The notes: generated by a model not told the origin, from the letters alone. Shown: positions 7,415-14,567, counted from the stretch's first letter. The stretch is 23,388 nucleotides of DNA from an uncultured Variovorax sp. (GCA_946478645.1 CAMLCW010000032.1:1-23388), one strand, 5' to 3'. Made by a program: numbers and translations.

Positions 7415-8638
7415 TCAGCGACCGGCAAAGTGACTGGCGAGCGCGTGCTGCAGGCGTGCGGTGGGCGCGTCGAACGGATGCGGCGGCGGCGCGCCACCCG
7501 CCGAACTGAACTGCGCGATCACCAGCTCGGCGCGCGGAGACACATAGATGCGCTGACCATAGCGACCCGACGCGCAGAAGCCGTCCATGTCGTCGTGCAT
7601 GTGGAAGAAGCAGTTGCGGTAAGAGCCGCCCGGCATGACCGCGCTGCGCGGGGAAGCCGCGAACAGCGCGCGGTCGCCGCCGCGCTTCGTGTCGGCCATG
7701 AAAGCCTCCGGCACGATCTGGCGGCCGTTCCAGTGGCCGTCGCAGCGCAGCACCTCGCCGAAGCGGGCCATGTCGCGCAACACCAGGGCCAAGCCGCCCG
7801 CCGCGAATTCGGCGGCCACCCGGTCGACCGAGATCGAGGCGTCGCGCTCAGCGCCCATCGGCGCGAAGATGAACTCGGCGTACAGGTCCGCGATGGTTTG
7901 CCCGGTCGCCCGGCGAATCACCCAGGCCAACGCTTCGACCGGGCCGTTGTCGTAGTAGAACTTCTCGCCATGCCGGCCCGCGGCCGGCTTTCGCAGCACG
8001 AACTCGTAGAAGTCGGCAGGGGCGTCCGGTTGCCGTGGCAGCAGGCCCAGGATTTCATACACGCCGCCGTCTTGCTGGCCGACGACGCCGCCGCGGCCTT
8101 CGATCACCGGGCGCTGGATACCCGCCTGCATGTCCAGCAGTTGCTGCAAGGTGGCGTCGCCCATGGCGCTGCCTTTCATCTCGGGGACGTAGTGCTGGGC
8201 CTCGCGCTCGAACGCCAGCGCGCCCTGTGCCTGGAGGATGCCGGCAAGGGCCGCCAGGAACGACTTGCTGATCGACGCGGCGCCGTGCAACGTGCTGGCC
8301 CGCATGCCATGGAAATACCGCTCGTAGACGATGTGCCCCCGGTGCAGGATCAGGAAGGCGTCCGTCTCGAGCGCGGCCAGCATGGCGCGCAGGGGCACCG
8401 GCTTGCCATCGAGGCCCGGTACCGGTAGATCGTCGAGCGGCTCGCTGCGTTCCGGCAACCGGCTCACCGGCCCATCGCCGCGCCAGATCGGAACGGTGAA
8501 CACCTGTGCCGAACGATGGGTCAGGCTCCAGCGAAGGAATGCGGGGTCTTGCCAGTTGGCCGCGGTGATGCGCTTGTCCGGCGGTGGCGGAAAGCCCTCC
8601 ATCACGCCCTGGGTCCGTTCGTCTTGTGGCGCATCCAT
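7415..8638 (-). CDS. Beta-lactamase-fold serine hydrolase, NylB (6-aminohexanoate-dimer hydrolase)-like
   Basis: A 407-residue class C beta-lactamase-fold hydrolase resembling NylB amide hydrolases in overall layout: WQDPAFLRW opening, DAFLILHRGHIVYERYF strand, and a catalytic SISK tetrad with Ser122 and Lys125. YDN follows (Tyr229), matching NylB Ser112, Lys115 and Tyr215 by eye. The tyrosine that contacts the amide in NylB (Tyr170) is not evident at the matching place (DMQAGIQRPVIEG). No signal peptide is seen, so a cytoplasmic location is likely. ATG 8638 was chosen because AAGGAG lies 11 nt upstream. An alternative ATG at 8674 overlaps the stop of the preceding gene as ATGA but lacks a ribosome site. 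It sits between a Bug binding protein gene and sdaA. Amide or ester cleavage is likely; the substrate is unknown. Confidence 0.88.
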   Translation of the reverse strand: MDAPQDERTQGVMEGFPPPPDKRITAANWQDPAFLRWSLTHRSAQVFTVPIWRGDGPVSRLPERSEPLDDLPVPGLDGKPVPLRAMLAALETDAFLILHRGHIVYERYFHGMRASTLHGAASISKSFLAALAGILQAQGALAFEREAQHYVPEMKGSAMGDATLQQLLDMQAGIQRPVIEGRGGVVGQQDGGVYEILGLLPRQPDAPADFYEFVLRKPAAGRHGEKFYYDNGPVEALAWVIRRATGQTIADLYAEFIFAPMGAERDASISVDRVAAEFAAGGLALVLRDMARFGEVLRCDGHWNGRQIVPEAFMADTKRGGDRALFAASPRSAVMPGGSYRNCFFHMHDDMDGFCASGRYGQRIYVSPRAELVIAQFSSAGGAPPPHPFDAPTARLQHALASHFAGR

Positions 8639-8670
8639 GTTTCGCTTCACTCCTTCTTCAACCCGATTCG

Positions 8671-9654
8671 TCATTCGAAGCTGACGCCCGACTTCTGCAC
8701 GATGGCGGCCCAGGCGTCCGTCTCGGCGCGCACCTTGCGCGCGAGGTCGCCGGGGCTCATGCTGCGCCAGCTCGACCACTGCTCATCGCGCCGCCGATTC
8801 CACTCGGGCGTCGCGTTGTGCTGGTCGATGGCCTTCGCCAAGCTGTCGACGATGCCCGGCGCCGTGCCGGCGCGCACGAAATACCCGGTCCAGCCGGTGC
8901 GCTCGAAGCCCTCGAAGCCGAGCTCCTTGAACGTGGGCACGTCCGGCAGGAACCTGCTGCGCTCTTCGCCCGTGATGGCCAGAAGACGCAAGGTGCCCTG
9001 GCTCAGCAGCGGGCGCAGCGAGAAGACGTCCAGCATCGCGTAGTGGATGTCGCCCGCACCCATGGCGAGCAGGCCTGGCGTGGCGCCCTTGAACGGAATG
9101 TGCGTGGCTTCGAAACCCATCCGGTCGGCAAGCTGAAAGCCGTAGAGGTGCGAGACCGAACCATTGCCGACGGAACAATAGTTCAACTCGCCCTTCTGGC
9201 TCTTGGCCCACTTCACCCATTCGGCCACGGTCTTCTCGGGACGCGAAGCCGGAATGGCAAGCCCGATGGGCGACAGCCCCTGCAGCGCGACCGGCGTGAG
9301 CTGGGTGAGAGGGTTGTACGGAAGCTTGCGGTTGAACGACGGCAGGATCGTCATCGTGGCATTGGCCACCAGGATGCTGTAGCCGTCGGCGGGCGAATTG
9401 AGTACCGACTGCGTCGACAGAATGCCGCCGGCGCCTGGCTTGTTGTCGGGCACGAACGAAGCGCCTTTGAGGAGCGGTCCGAGTCCGTTGAGGAACTCCC
9501 TCAGGCGCATGTCGACCGGATCGCCTGCGGCGGACTGGGTCACGAACCGTATCGGGCGGCTGGGCCAGTTCTCTGCTTTGGCCGAGGCGAACAACGGCGT
9601 GCATGCCAGGGCGGCGGGAAAGGCTTGGACGAGGCGGCGGCGGCTGATGGGCAT
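8671..9654 (-). CDS. Bug-family (TctC-like) periplasmic solute-binding protein
   Basis: A 327-residue periplasmic binding protein of the Bug/TctC family, abundant in Burkholderiales and typically binding carboxylates, amides or aromatic acids. The N-terminal export signal MPISRRRLVQAFPAALAC resembles a twin-arginine-type signal (SRRRL), with cleavage likely after SAKA near residue 27. Mature features are WPSRPIRFVTQSAAGDPVD, DNKPGAGGILSTQ, DGYSILV and the C-terminal FERTGWTGYFVRAGTAPGIV region, all typical. Most Bug proteins carry a GGxxD segment after the first strand; here it reads AAGDPVD, a variant. No TctA/TctB membrane genes are visible, so it is an orphan receptor, as many are. It follows the dehydrogenase after 146 bp and directly precedes the hydrolase. 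Confidence 0.92.
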   Translation of the reverse strand: MPISRRRLVQAFPAALACTPLFASAKAENWPSRPIRFVTQSAAGDPVDMRLREFLNGLGPLLKGASFVPDNKPGAGGILSTQSVLNSPADGYSILVANATMTILPSFNRKLPYNPLTQLTPVALQGLSPIGLAIPASRPEKTVAEWVKWAKSQKGELNYCSVGNGSVSHLYGFQLADRMGFEATHIPFKGATPGLLAMGAGDIHYAMLDVFSLRPLLSQGTLRLLAITGEERSRFLPDVPTFKELGFEGFERTGWTGYFVRAGTAPGIVDSLAKAIDQHNATPEWNRRRDEQWSSWRSMSPGDLARKVRAETDAWAAIVQKSGVSFE

Positions 9655-9746
9655 GTTCGTGAAGAAGCGTGATTTCTTTGTTGAGTGCCGAGGCGGCGAA
9701 GGCGCATCGCGCCCCTGAAGCAATTGAAACACCAGGGGGCCCAGGC

Positions 9747-9775
9747 GCCGATAACCCACCCATGCGAGCCGATAA
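9747..9775. promoter_or_regulatory. Direct repeat GCCGATAA x2 with 21-bp period upstream of the Bug gene
   Basis: Two perfect GCCGATAA copies (9747-9754 and 9768-9775) are spaced by 21 bp, two helical turns, within the 146-bp gap before the Bug gene. The outer copy extends to CCGATAAGC. On the opposite strand this reads GCTTATCGG, which recurs upstream of the CoA ligase (12139-12147). Spacing and recurrence fit a shared regulator site, perhaps for the adjacent LysR protein. Pattern evidence only. Confidence 0.35.
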
Positions 9776-9800
9776 GCCTGCGTTATGAAGCAGCGCCCGG

Positions 9801-10976
9801 TCAGGTCCGGGCGGCCTCGCCGAGCATTCCCTTGGCCACGGTATTGCGCTGGATCTCGCTCGTTCCCGTGACGATGCGATACATGCGCAGCCGCCGAAAG
9901 ATGAACTCGACCGGGTGATGGCGCGTGACGCCGACGTTGCCATGGATCTGCACCGCCTTGTCTGCGATCTCGAAGCAGCGCTCGGAGACGAACAGCTTGC
10001 ACATCGAGGCTTCGGTGCGGATGTCTTCGCCGCGGTCGGCCTTGGCGGCCGTGGCGAGCACCATCTGTTCGCATGCATAGAGGGCTGTCGCCATGTCGGC
10101 GATCATGTGCTGGATGGCCTGAAAGCGGCTGATGGGCCCGCCGAACTGCTGGCGCTCGTGCGCATAGTCGATGCTGAGGCGCAGCGCCTGGCGCGCCAGC
10201 CCGATCATGGTGGGGCAGTGGAGCACGCGGTTGACGCTGATGCGGTCCATGGCGATGCGAAAACCCTGGCCTTCAACGCCAATGAGGTTGGCAGCGGGCA
10301 CGCGCACGCTCTCCATGACGATGTCCGCGTCGACGAACTGGCCGGACATCGGCACGCAGTCGTATTCGAGCCTCACGCCGGGTGCATCGAGCGGGACGAA
10401 CATGGCGGATATCCCCTGGCTTCCCGCATCAGGGTCGGTCACGCAGATGACGATGGCCGCATCCGCGAAGGTGGAGGCGCTGATGTAGTGCTTGTGGCCG
10501 GTGATCACGAACGCGTCCTTGTCCCGCACGGCACGGGTCCGGATGCTCGCCGCATCGGAGCCGCTGTGCGGTTCGGTCATCGCAAAGCAGATGCCCATCT
10601 CGCCCTCGATCACGGGGGTAACGAAACGCGCGATCTGATCCGGTGTCGCGTACTTCACCAGCGAGCCGATCCTCGAAGGACCGCCCCAGTCGCCGAGGAC
10701 GTGCGGAAAGAGAATGGCGCCCGAAGCCGCCACATCGTCTTTCAGCACGCAGAGCTCGGCGTAGGAGATGCCGCGGCCACCCAGCGCCGGCGGCAGGTGG
10801 ATGCCGTAGAAGCCCAGCTCCCTGCAGCGGCGCCAGACGGATCGGATAAGCTCACGCGGGAATTGGTCTTCGTACCCGAGGCCGAGGCTGCGTTCCAGCG
10901 GGATGAGTTCCTCGTGCAGGTACCTGTGCAAGGCAGAGCGGATGCCGGAGATCTCATCCAGGGACGAAATGGACAT
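9801..10976 (-). CDS. Acyl-CoA dehydrogenase family protein, no Glu at either canonical base position
   Basis: A 391-residue flavoenzyme-like protein with the three acyl-CoA dehydrogenase domains: N-terminal helical (to about 115), central beta with FAMTEPHSGSDAASI (FAD/substrate signature), and C-terminal helical with ERQQFGGPISRFQAIQ and QIHGNVGVTRHHPVEFIFRR. The family oxidises acyl-CoA to enoyl-CoA, passing electrons to ETF. Aligned by eye, the medium-chain catalytic Glu position reads Thr (IVTGTSEIQ), and the isovaleryl/long-chain position reads Asn (SVNRVLHCP). The RVLHC stretch recalls the ACAD10/11 group, which uses Asp. It may use another base, act on unusual acyl-CoA, or be a related reductase. 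Start ATG 10976 is 28 bp from the divergent LysR gene, with a weak ribosome site. Confidence 0.9.
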   Translation of the reverse strand: MSISSLDEISGIRSALHRYLHEELIPLERSLGLGYEDQFPRELIRSVWRRCRELGFYGIHLPPALGGRGISYAELCVLKDDVAASGAILFPHVLGDWGGPSRIGSLVKYATPDQIARFVTPVIEGEMGICFAMTEPHSGSDAASIRTRAVRDKDAFVITGHKHYISASTFADAAIVICVTDPDAGSQGISAMFVPLDAPGVRLEYDCVPMSGQFVDADIVMESVRVPAANLIGVEGQGFRIAMDRISVNRVLHCPTMIGLARQALRLSIDYAHERQQFGGPISRFQAIQHMIADMATALYACEQMVLATAAKADRGEDIRTEASMCKLFVSERCFEIADKAVQIHGNVGVTRHHPVEFIFRRLRMYRIVTGTSEIQRNTVAKGMLGEAART

Positions 10977-11004
10977 GTGTTGGTTCCAGTGAAGGGTTGA
11001 CGAA

Positions 11005-11910
11005 ATGAGACTGGAAGACCTGCGCTACTTCATCGCCGTCGCCGAAGTCGGCCACGTCGGACGGGCTGCGCAGCGTCTCGGGGTGAGCCAGCCGGCACTG
11101 ACCAAGGGCGTGCAGCGCCTCGAGCAAGTGCTCGACATGCAGCTCTTCGATCGCGGCGCCAAGGGAATGGTGCTCACGCGACTCGGGACCGTGTTCTTCG
11201 AGCGTGCGCGCCAGGTCTGTCTGGGCCTGGACGATGCGGTGCAGGAGGTGAGCGACCTGCACCTCGGCATCCTCGGGACGATCCGCGTTGGCGTTTCCCC
11301 TGTCTTCGCAGATCGGCTCGTCGGCGAGACCTTCACGCAACTGCTGCAGCAGCGACCCGGCGCCAAGCTGCGCCTGTCCACCGGCCTCAACGACACGCTG
11401 CTGGCCTCGCTGCGCCTGGGTGACCTCGATCTGGCCATCAACGCGCTCGTCGATGGCGAGCCCCAAGACCTGGTGCAGGTGCCCCTCTTCGACGACGAGT
11501 TGTGCGTGGTGCTGCGCGAGCAGCACCCGCTGCTCCAGCTTGCTGACCTGCGGCTCAACGACCTCGCCGACGTGGGTTGGGTGCTGCCGGGCCCCGAAGT
11601 CCTGGCACGCCGGCGCCTCGAGGCGAGACTGGCCGAACGAGGACTGCCGCCGCCGCGCGTGGTAATGCGCACCGAAAGCTCCGTCACGTTGGTGCCGGGC
11701 GTGTTGCGCGGCAGCGATCTGCTCACCATCATGAGCCGCTTCTCGCTGTCCACCCCCGCCGGTGCCGGTCTCGCCGTCTTGCCGCTCGCGGATGCCACAT
11801 GGGCGCGCCGCGTCGGCGTGGTCACTCGGCGCGGCGCATACCTGTCGCCATTGGCAACGCGGTTCATTGAAATGATGCAGGCGCGCTCGGCCATCTGGCG
11901 CGCGCGCTGA
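11005..11910 (+). CDS. LysR-family transcriptional regulator (third of three)
   Basis: A 301-residue LysR regulator. The helix-turn-helix lies at residues 1-60 (MRLEDLRYFIAVAEVGHVGR, then SQPALTKGVQRLEQVLDMQLF). The effector domain begins near residue 90 (IRVGVSPVFADRLVG). The start is firm: ATG 11005 with GAAGGG 8 nt upstream and a standard family N-terminus. It is divergent from the acyl-CoA dehydrogenase with only 28 bp between, and followed 284 bp later by a co-oriented acyl-CoA ligase. It is therefore the best candidate regulator of the whole catabolic cluster, perhaps responding to an acid or acyl-CoA intermediate (inference). Confidence 0.93.
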   Translation: MRLEDLRYFIAVAEVGHVGRAAQRLGVSQPALTKGVQRLEQVLDMQLFDRGAKGMVLTRLGTVFFERARQVCLGLDDAVQEVSDLHLGILGTIRVGVSPVFADRLVGETFTQLLQQRPGAKLRLSTGLNDTLLASLRLGDLDLAINALVDGEPQDLVQVPLFDDELCVVLREQHPLLQLADLRLNDLADVGWVLPGPEVLARRRLEARLAERGLPPPRVVMRTESSVTLVPGVLRGSDLLTIMSRFSLSTPAGAGLAVLPLADATWARRVGVVTRRGAYLSPLATRFIEMMQARSAIWRAR

Positions 11911-12046
11911 TCGCCGCAAGCGGAGAAAGCAGTCTCCTGCAGCCTGGCTCGCAGGCAGCGCGCGGCGGTGCGGCAGATCGTGCGGTTTGGTTGGCGGGCG
12001 TGCTCATGGCGGACTGCCCCGACTGTGCGTCCGATGCGCGAGGCAC

Positions 12047-12075
12047 TTCATCGCCGACCCGCGGTTTTCGATAAT
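12047..12075 (+). promoter_or_regulatory. Possible sigma70 promoter for the acyl-CoA ligase
   Basis: GATAAT (12070-12075) is one mismatch from the -10 consensus. It is preceded after 17 bp by a poor -35 (TTCATC, 12047-12052). A weak -35 suits an activator-dependent promoter. It lies about 120 bp upstream of the ligase ATG, between it and the LysR gene. The rest of the 284-bp gap (11911-12194) holds no convincing ORF. Confidence 0.3.
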
Positions 12076-12138
12076 CCGACGGAATGGCCGCCCGAAGAAA
12101 GGCCGCGGATAACGCGGCGGCATCGGCTTGCCCCGTTT

Positions 12139-12147
12139 GCTTATCGG
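12139..12147 (+). promoter_or_regulatory. GCTTATCGG motif shared with the Bug upstream region
   Basis: This 9-mer lies 47 bp upstream of the CoA ligase start and is identical to the extended copy upstream of the Bug gene (9769-9777, opposite strand). It may be a common operator for the two arms of the catabolic cluster. One 9-bp match is weak evidence. Confidence 0.25.
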
Positions 12148-12194
12148 GCGACGCTGCGTCCGCACCTAGCATGCGGCCTTCAAAGGAGAACCGC

Positions 12195-13751
12195 ATGAAT
12201 CAGGGCCGCTTCATCAGCCGCAACGCACGCTACTTTCCCGACCGCCGCGCCATCATTTTCGAGGACGAGGTCACCACTTTCCGGGAGCTCGACCTTCGGT
12301 CCAACCGCCTGGCCAATGCGCTTCTGGGGCTCGGGCTCCATAAGGGCGACCGTGTGGCGTTTCAGATGTCGAACCGGCCAGCGATCGTGGAGCTGGAGGT
12401 GGCCCTGTACAAGGCAGGGCTGGTACGCGTCCCGCTGAACGCGCGGCTCTCGCCGGCCGAGGTCGTGGACGTCATCGACAACAGTGCCCCGCGCGTTTTC
12501 ATCGTCGGCGATTCGCACGCGGACACGGTCCTTTCGCTGGCAGGTCGGCTTGCCGGCGTCGAGCACTTCATCGGCGCAGGGAGGAAGGTTCCAGGCTGGC
12601 AGGACTACGAGACGCTGCTCGCTGCATCGGCCGACACGCAGGTCGACGTGGAGATGCAGGCGGACGACCTGGCCGTGCTGCATTACACCTCCGGCTCCAC
12701 CGGGAAGCTCAAGGCAGCCATGCAGACGGTGGGCAATCGCCTGTCGCACCTGCGCAAAGTGTGCATGCACCGCATGCGGGTGGGCGAAGGCGATGTGCTG
12801 TTGCTCAGCGGCCCGCTGACCCATGCAAGCGGCATGTTCCTCCAGCCCTTCCTCTACCAGGGCGGCGCCGTCCTGATCCAGGAAAGGTTCGATCCCGAGC
12901 AGCTGCTGGCGGCCGTGGCGCGGTGGCGCGTCACCTACACCTTCATGGTGCCGACGATGCTGAACCGGCTTGCGACCCATCCGAACCTCGATCGTCACGA
13001 CACCAGCAGCCTCAAGCAGATCGCCTACGGCGGCGCACCGATGGCGCCTGCCCGCATTCGCGAGGCATGGGAAAAAATCGGCCCCGTGCTGTCGCAGGGC
13101 TATGGCGGCGGCGAAACCACCGGCGGCCTGATCCTCTTTTCGGCCGAGGATCATGCGCGCGCCATCCACGAGCGCCCGCAGCGCCTGGCCGCGTGCGGCC
13201 GCCCCATCGGTGAATCGCAGGTGCGCGTGGTGGACGCTGCGGGCGAGCAGGTGCGCGGCGACGACGTGGGCGAGATCGTGGTGCGCGGCCCAGACGTCTT
13301 CGCTGGCTACTGGCGCGAACCAGAACTGACGCAACAAGCATTCGATACCGCAGGCTGGCTTCACACCGGCGACCTGGCGAAGGTCGACGACGAGGGCTTC
13401 ATCTACATCGTCGACCGCAGCAAGGACATGATCATCTCGGGCGGCTTCAATATCTATCCCACGGAGGTGGAACAGGCGCTCTATGCACATCCGGCTGTCT
13501 ACGAAGCCTGTGTCGTGGGCGTGCCGGACGAAGCCTGGGGTGAGGCGGTGAAGGCGGTGGTCGTGCTCCGCCCCGGCTCGCAAGCCAGCGAAGACGAACT
13601 CGTGCGTCACTGCCGCGAGGTACTCGCGGACTTCAAGAAGCCTCGGTCGATCGAGTTTGTTGGTGAACTGCCGCGCAACCCGAACGGCAAGATATCGCGC
13701 AAGGCCGTGCGCGAACCCTACTGGGAAGGTCACGAGCGACGGGTGGGCTGA
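12195..13751 (+). CDS. AMP-dependent acyl-CoA synthetase/ligase
   Basis: A 518-residue adenylate-forming enzyme that activates a carboxylic acid with ATP and joins it to CoA in the cytoplasm. Motifs in order: A3 phosphate loop YTSGSTGKLKA (about residue 163), A5 GYGGGETT (about 303; Glu kept, the usual Thr before it is Gly), A7/A8 GWLHTGDL then DRSKDMIISGGFNIYPTE (about 391-424), and the A10 lysine in NPNGKISRK (about 497). Length fits the fatty-acid/benzoate-type ligases. The A3 loop has LKA instead of the common PKG. ATG 12195 was chosen for the AAAGGAGA site just upstream; a longer frame from 12084 has no family match. It is co-oriented with the LysR gene. It probably feeds acyl-CoA to the divergent dehydrogenase; the acid is unknown. 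Confidence 0.93.
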   Translation: MNQGRFISRNARYFPDRRAIIFEDEVTTFRELDLRSNRLANALLGLGLHKGDRVAFQMSNRPAIVELEVALYKAGLVRVPLNARLSPAEVVDVIDNSAPRVFIVGDSHADTVLSLAGRLAGVEHFIGAGRKVPGWQDYETLLAASADTQVDVEMQADDLAVLHYTSGSTGKLKAAMQTVGNRLSHLRKVCMHRMRVGEGDVLLLSGPLTHASGMFLQPFLYQGGAVLIQERFDPEQLLAAVARWRVTYTFMVPTMLNRLATHPNLDRHDTSSLKQIAYGGAPMAPARIREAWEKIGPVLSQGYGGGETTGGLILFSAEDHARAIHERPQRLAACGRPIGESQVRVVDAAGEQVRGDDVGEIVVRGPDVFAGYWREPELTQQAFDTAGWLHTGDLAKVDDEGFIYIVDRSKDMIISGGFNIYPTEVEQALYAHPAVYEACVVGVPDEAWGEAVKAVVVLRPGSQASEDELVRHCREVLADFKKPRSIEFVGELPRNPNGKISRKAVREPYWEGHERRVG

Positions 13752-14011
13752 AGCGCAACGTCGATCAGGCGCGGCACCGTAGACGCAGCATGTAGCCCGG
13801 ATCCAGACGTGAACGTGATCGCAATGCTGAGGATTTGAGTCACCACCCGATTCGCGTGCCGCAAATGGATGCGCTGAATATCCGGTGGCGCCACGATGAG
13901 AACAACTGGCCCGGTCCACGCACGGTTTCGCTTCTCAGATCGCCAATCTGCCGCGCGAGCACGCCGCTTAGACCGTTCACCTTTTTTTCAAGCGATCCCG
14001 CGACCTGTCGG
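13752..14011. other. Convergent intergenic region, no gene seen
   Basis: This stretch lies between the CoA ligase stop and the first minus-strand ORF. Overlapping frames here are open on both strands but show no family signature, good start or convincing composition. A run of seven T (near 13981-13989) and a perfect palindrome GTGGCGCCAC (13885-13894) are present, but no hairpin directly precedes the T run, so I do not call a terminator. It feels less GC-biased than its neighbours and may be decayed sequence. Confidence 0.5.
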
Positions 14012-14203
14012 TCACGAATCAGGGCCGTTCTCGATCACAGGCCACGCGATGGCGCCGGGGTCCTTCGGTACGTCGCACGGGAACAGCGTCTTGTGTTTGC
14101 CATGCTCTGCATGGATTGCCCACGCCGGGTTGGGTTTGGCGCGGCCCTGCACGATCTTGAGTTCCGCGATCAGCGCGAGCATGTGAACTCGTCTTTTCAT
14201 CAT
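14012..14203 (-). CDS. Possible small protein, unknown function
   Basis: A 63-residue frame (or 56 residues from the internal ATG, MLALIAELKIVQ) ends at 14012. Its composition is mixed and protein-like rather than the Arg/Pro/Ala-rich pattern of shadow frames here. It has a short hydrophobic helix-like start, then a polar C-terminal part with AWAIHAEHGKHKTLFPCDVP. No family is recognised. There is no convincing ribosome site. It lies 45 bp downstream of the kinase remnant on the same strand, at the end of the secretion locus. A longer plus-strand frame covers the same DNA but looks less plausible. It could be non-coding. Confidence 0.35.
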   Translation of the reverse strand: MMKRRVHMLALIAELKIVQGRAKPNPAWAIHAEHGKHKTLFPCDVPKDPGAIAWPVIENGPDS

Positions 14204-14248
14204 TGCGGCAAATGTAAACGCGAGGGCCCTGAAAAAGAAGGAAAAAGT

Positions 14249-14567
14249 TCACACTTGCCGGTGGTCGTTCACACCCTCATCTTCCCTGCTCAAGCCCGCG
14301 GGGAATCGGAGCATGAACAGGGTCCCGTCGTCGCGGCTGGACCGCACTTCCATCTCGCCCCCCGTGCGCCTTCGCAATCTCATTGACGATGAACAGGCCC
14401 AGGCCGACGCTGCGGGCGGTGCCGCGCCCTGCCTCGCCTCGCAACATTGGCTCGAAGACGGTGAGCAGCATGTCGGGGCTGAAGACCCGAGTACTTGACC
14501 GGTCTCCGGTGCCGAGGACCTGAACATTGTTGCGTTGCGTGATGTTCACGAGCGCTGCCTTAAGCAT
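14249..14567 (-). pseudogene. Histidine-kinase ATPase-domain remnant, frameshifted and truncated
   Basis: The fragment carries the C-terminal HATPase boxes of a two-component sensor kinase: LLTVFEPMLRGE (F box), SVGLGLFIVNEIAKAHGG (G2 box), then, in another frame, EMEVRSSRDDGTLFMLRFP (final strands). The frame change falls at a run of six G after the CAC codon (about 14357-14362). With five G the protein would read through as AHGGEMEVRSS to a stop at 14249. The N box is poor (LVNITQRN), the D-x-G box region looks deleted, and no phosphoacceptor domain lies upstream, since a TAG directly precedes the first ATG. So even with the frameshift repaired it is only a relic. It follows the winged-helix gene, hinting at a former sensor-regulator pair. 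Confidence 0.65.

Noticed and set aside
5948..8428. Very long plus-strand open frame opposite sdaA and the hydrolase
   Set aside because: Arg/His/Ala-rich shadow with no family signature; it is antisense to two genes with complete catalytic motifs.
11922..11937. GGAGA-N6-TCTCC stem after the LysR gene considered as a terminator
   Set aside because: Only 5 bp and no following T tract.
12180..13919. Long minus-strand frame opposite the CoA ligase
   Set aside because: Composition typical of antisense GC-rich frames and no domain seen; the ligase on the plus strand is unambiguous.
13981..13989. T run considered as a rho-independent terminator after the CoA ligase
   Set aside because: No stable hairpin lies directly upstream on either strand.
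13835..14386. Plus-strand 183-residue frame over the kinase relic and small ORF
   Set aside because: No family match; it runs antisense through recognisable kinase ATPase motifs.
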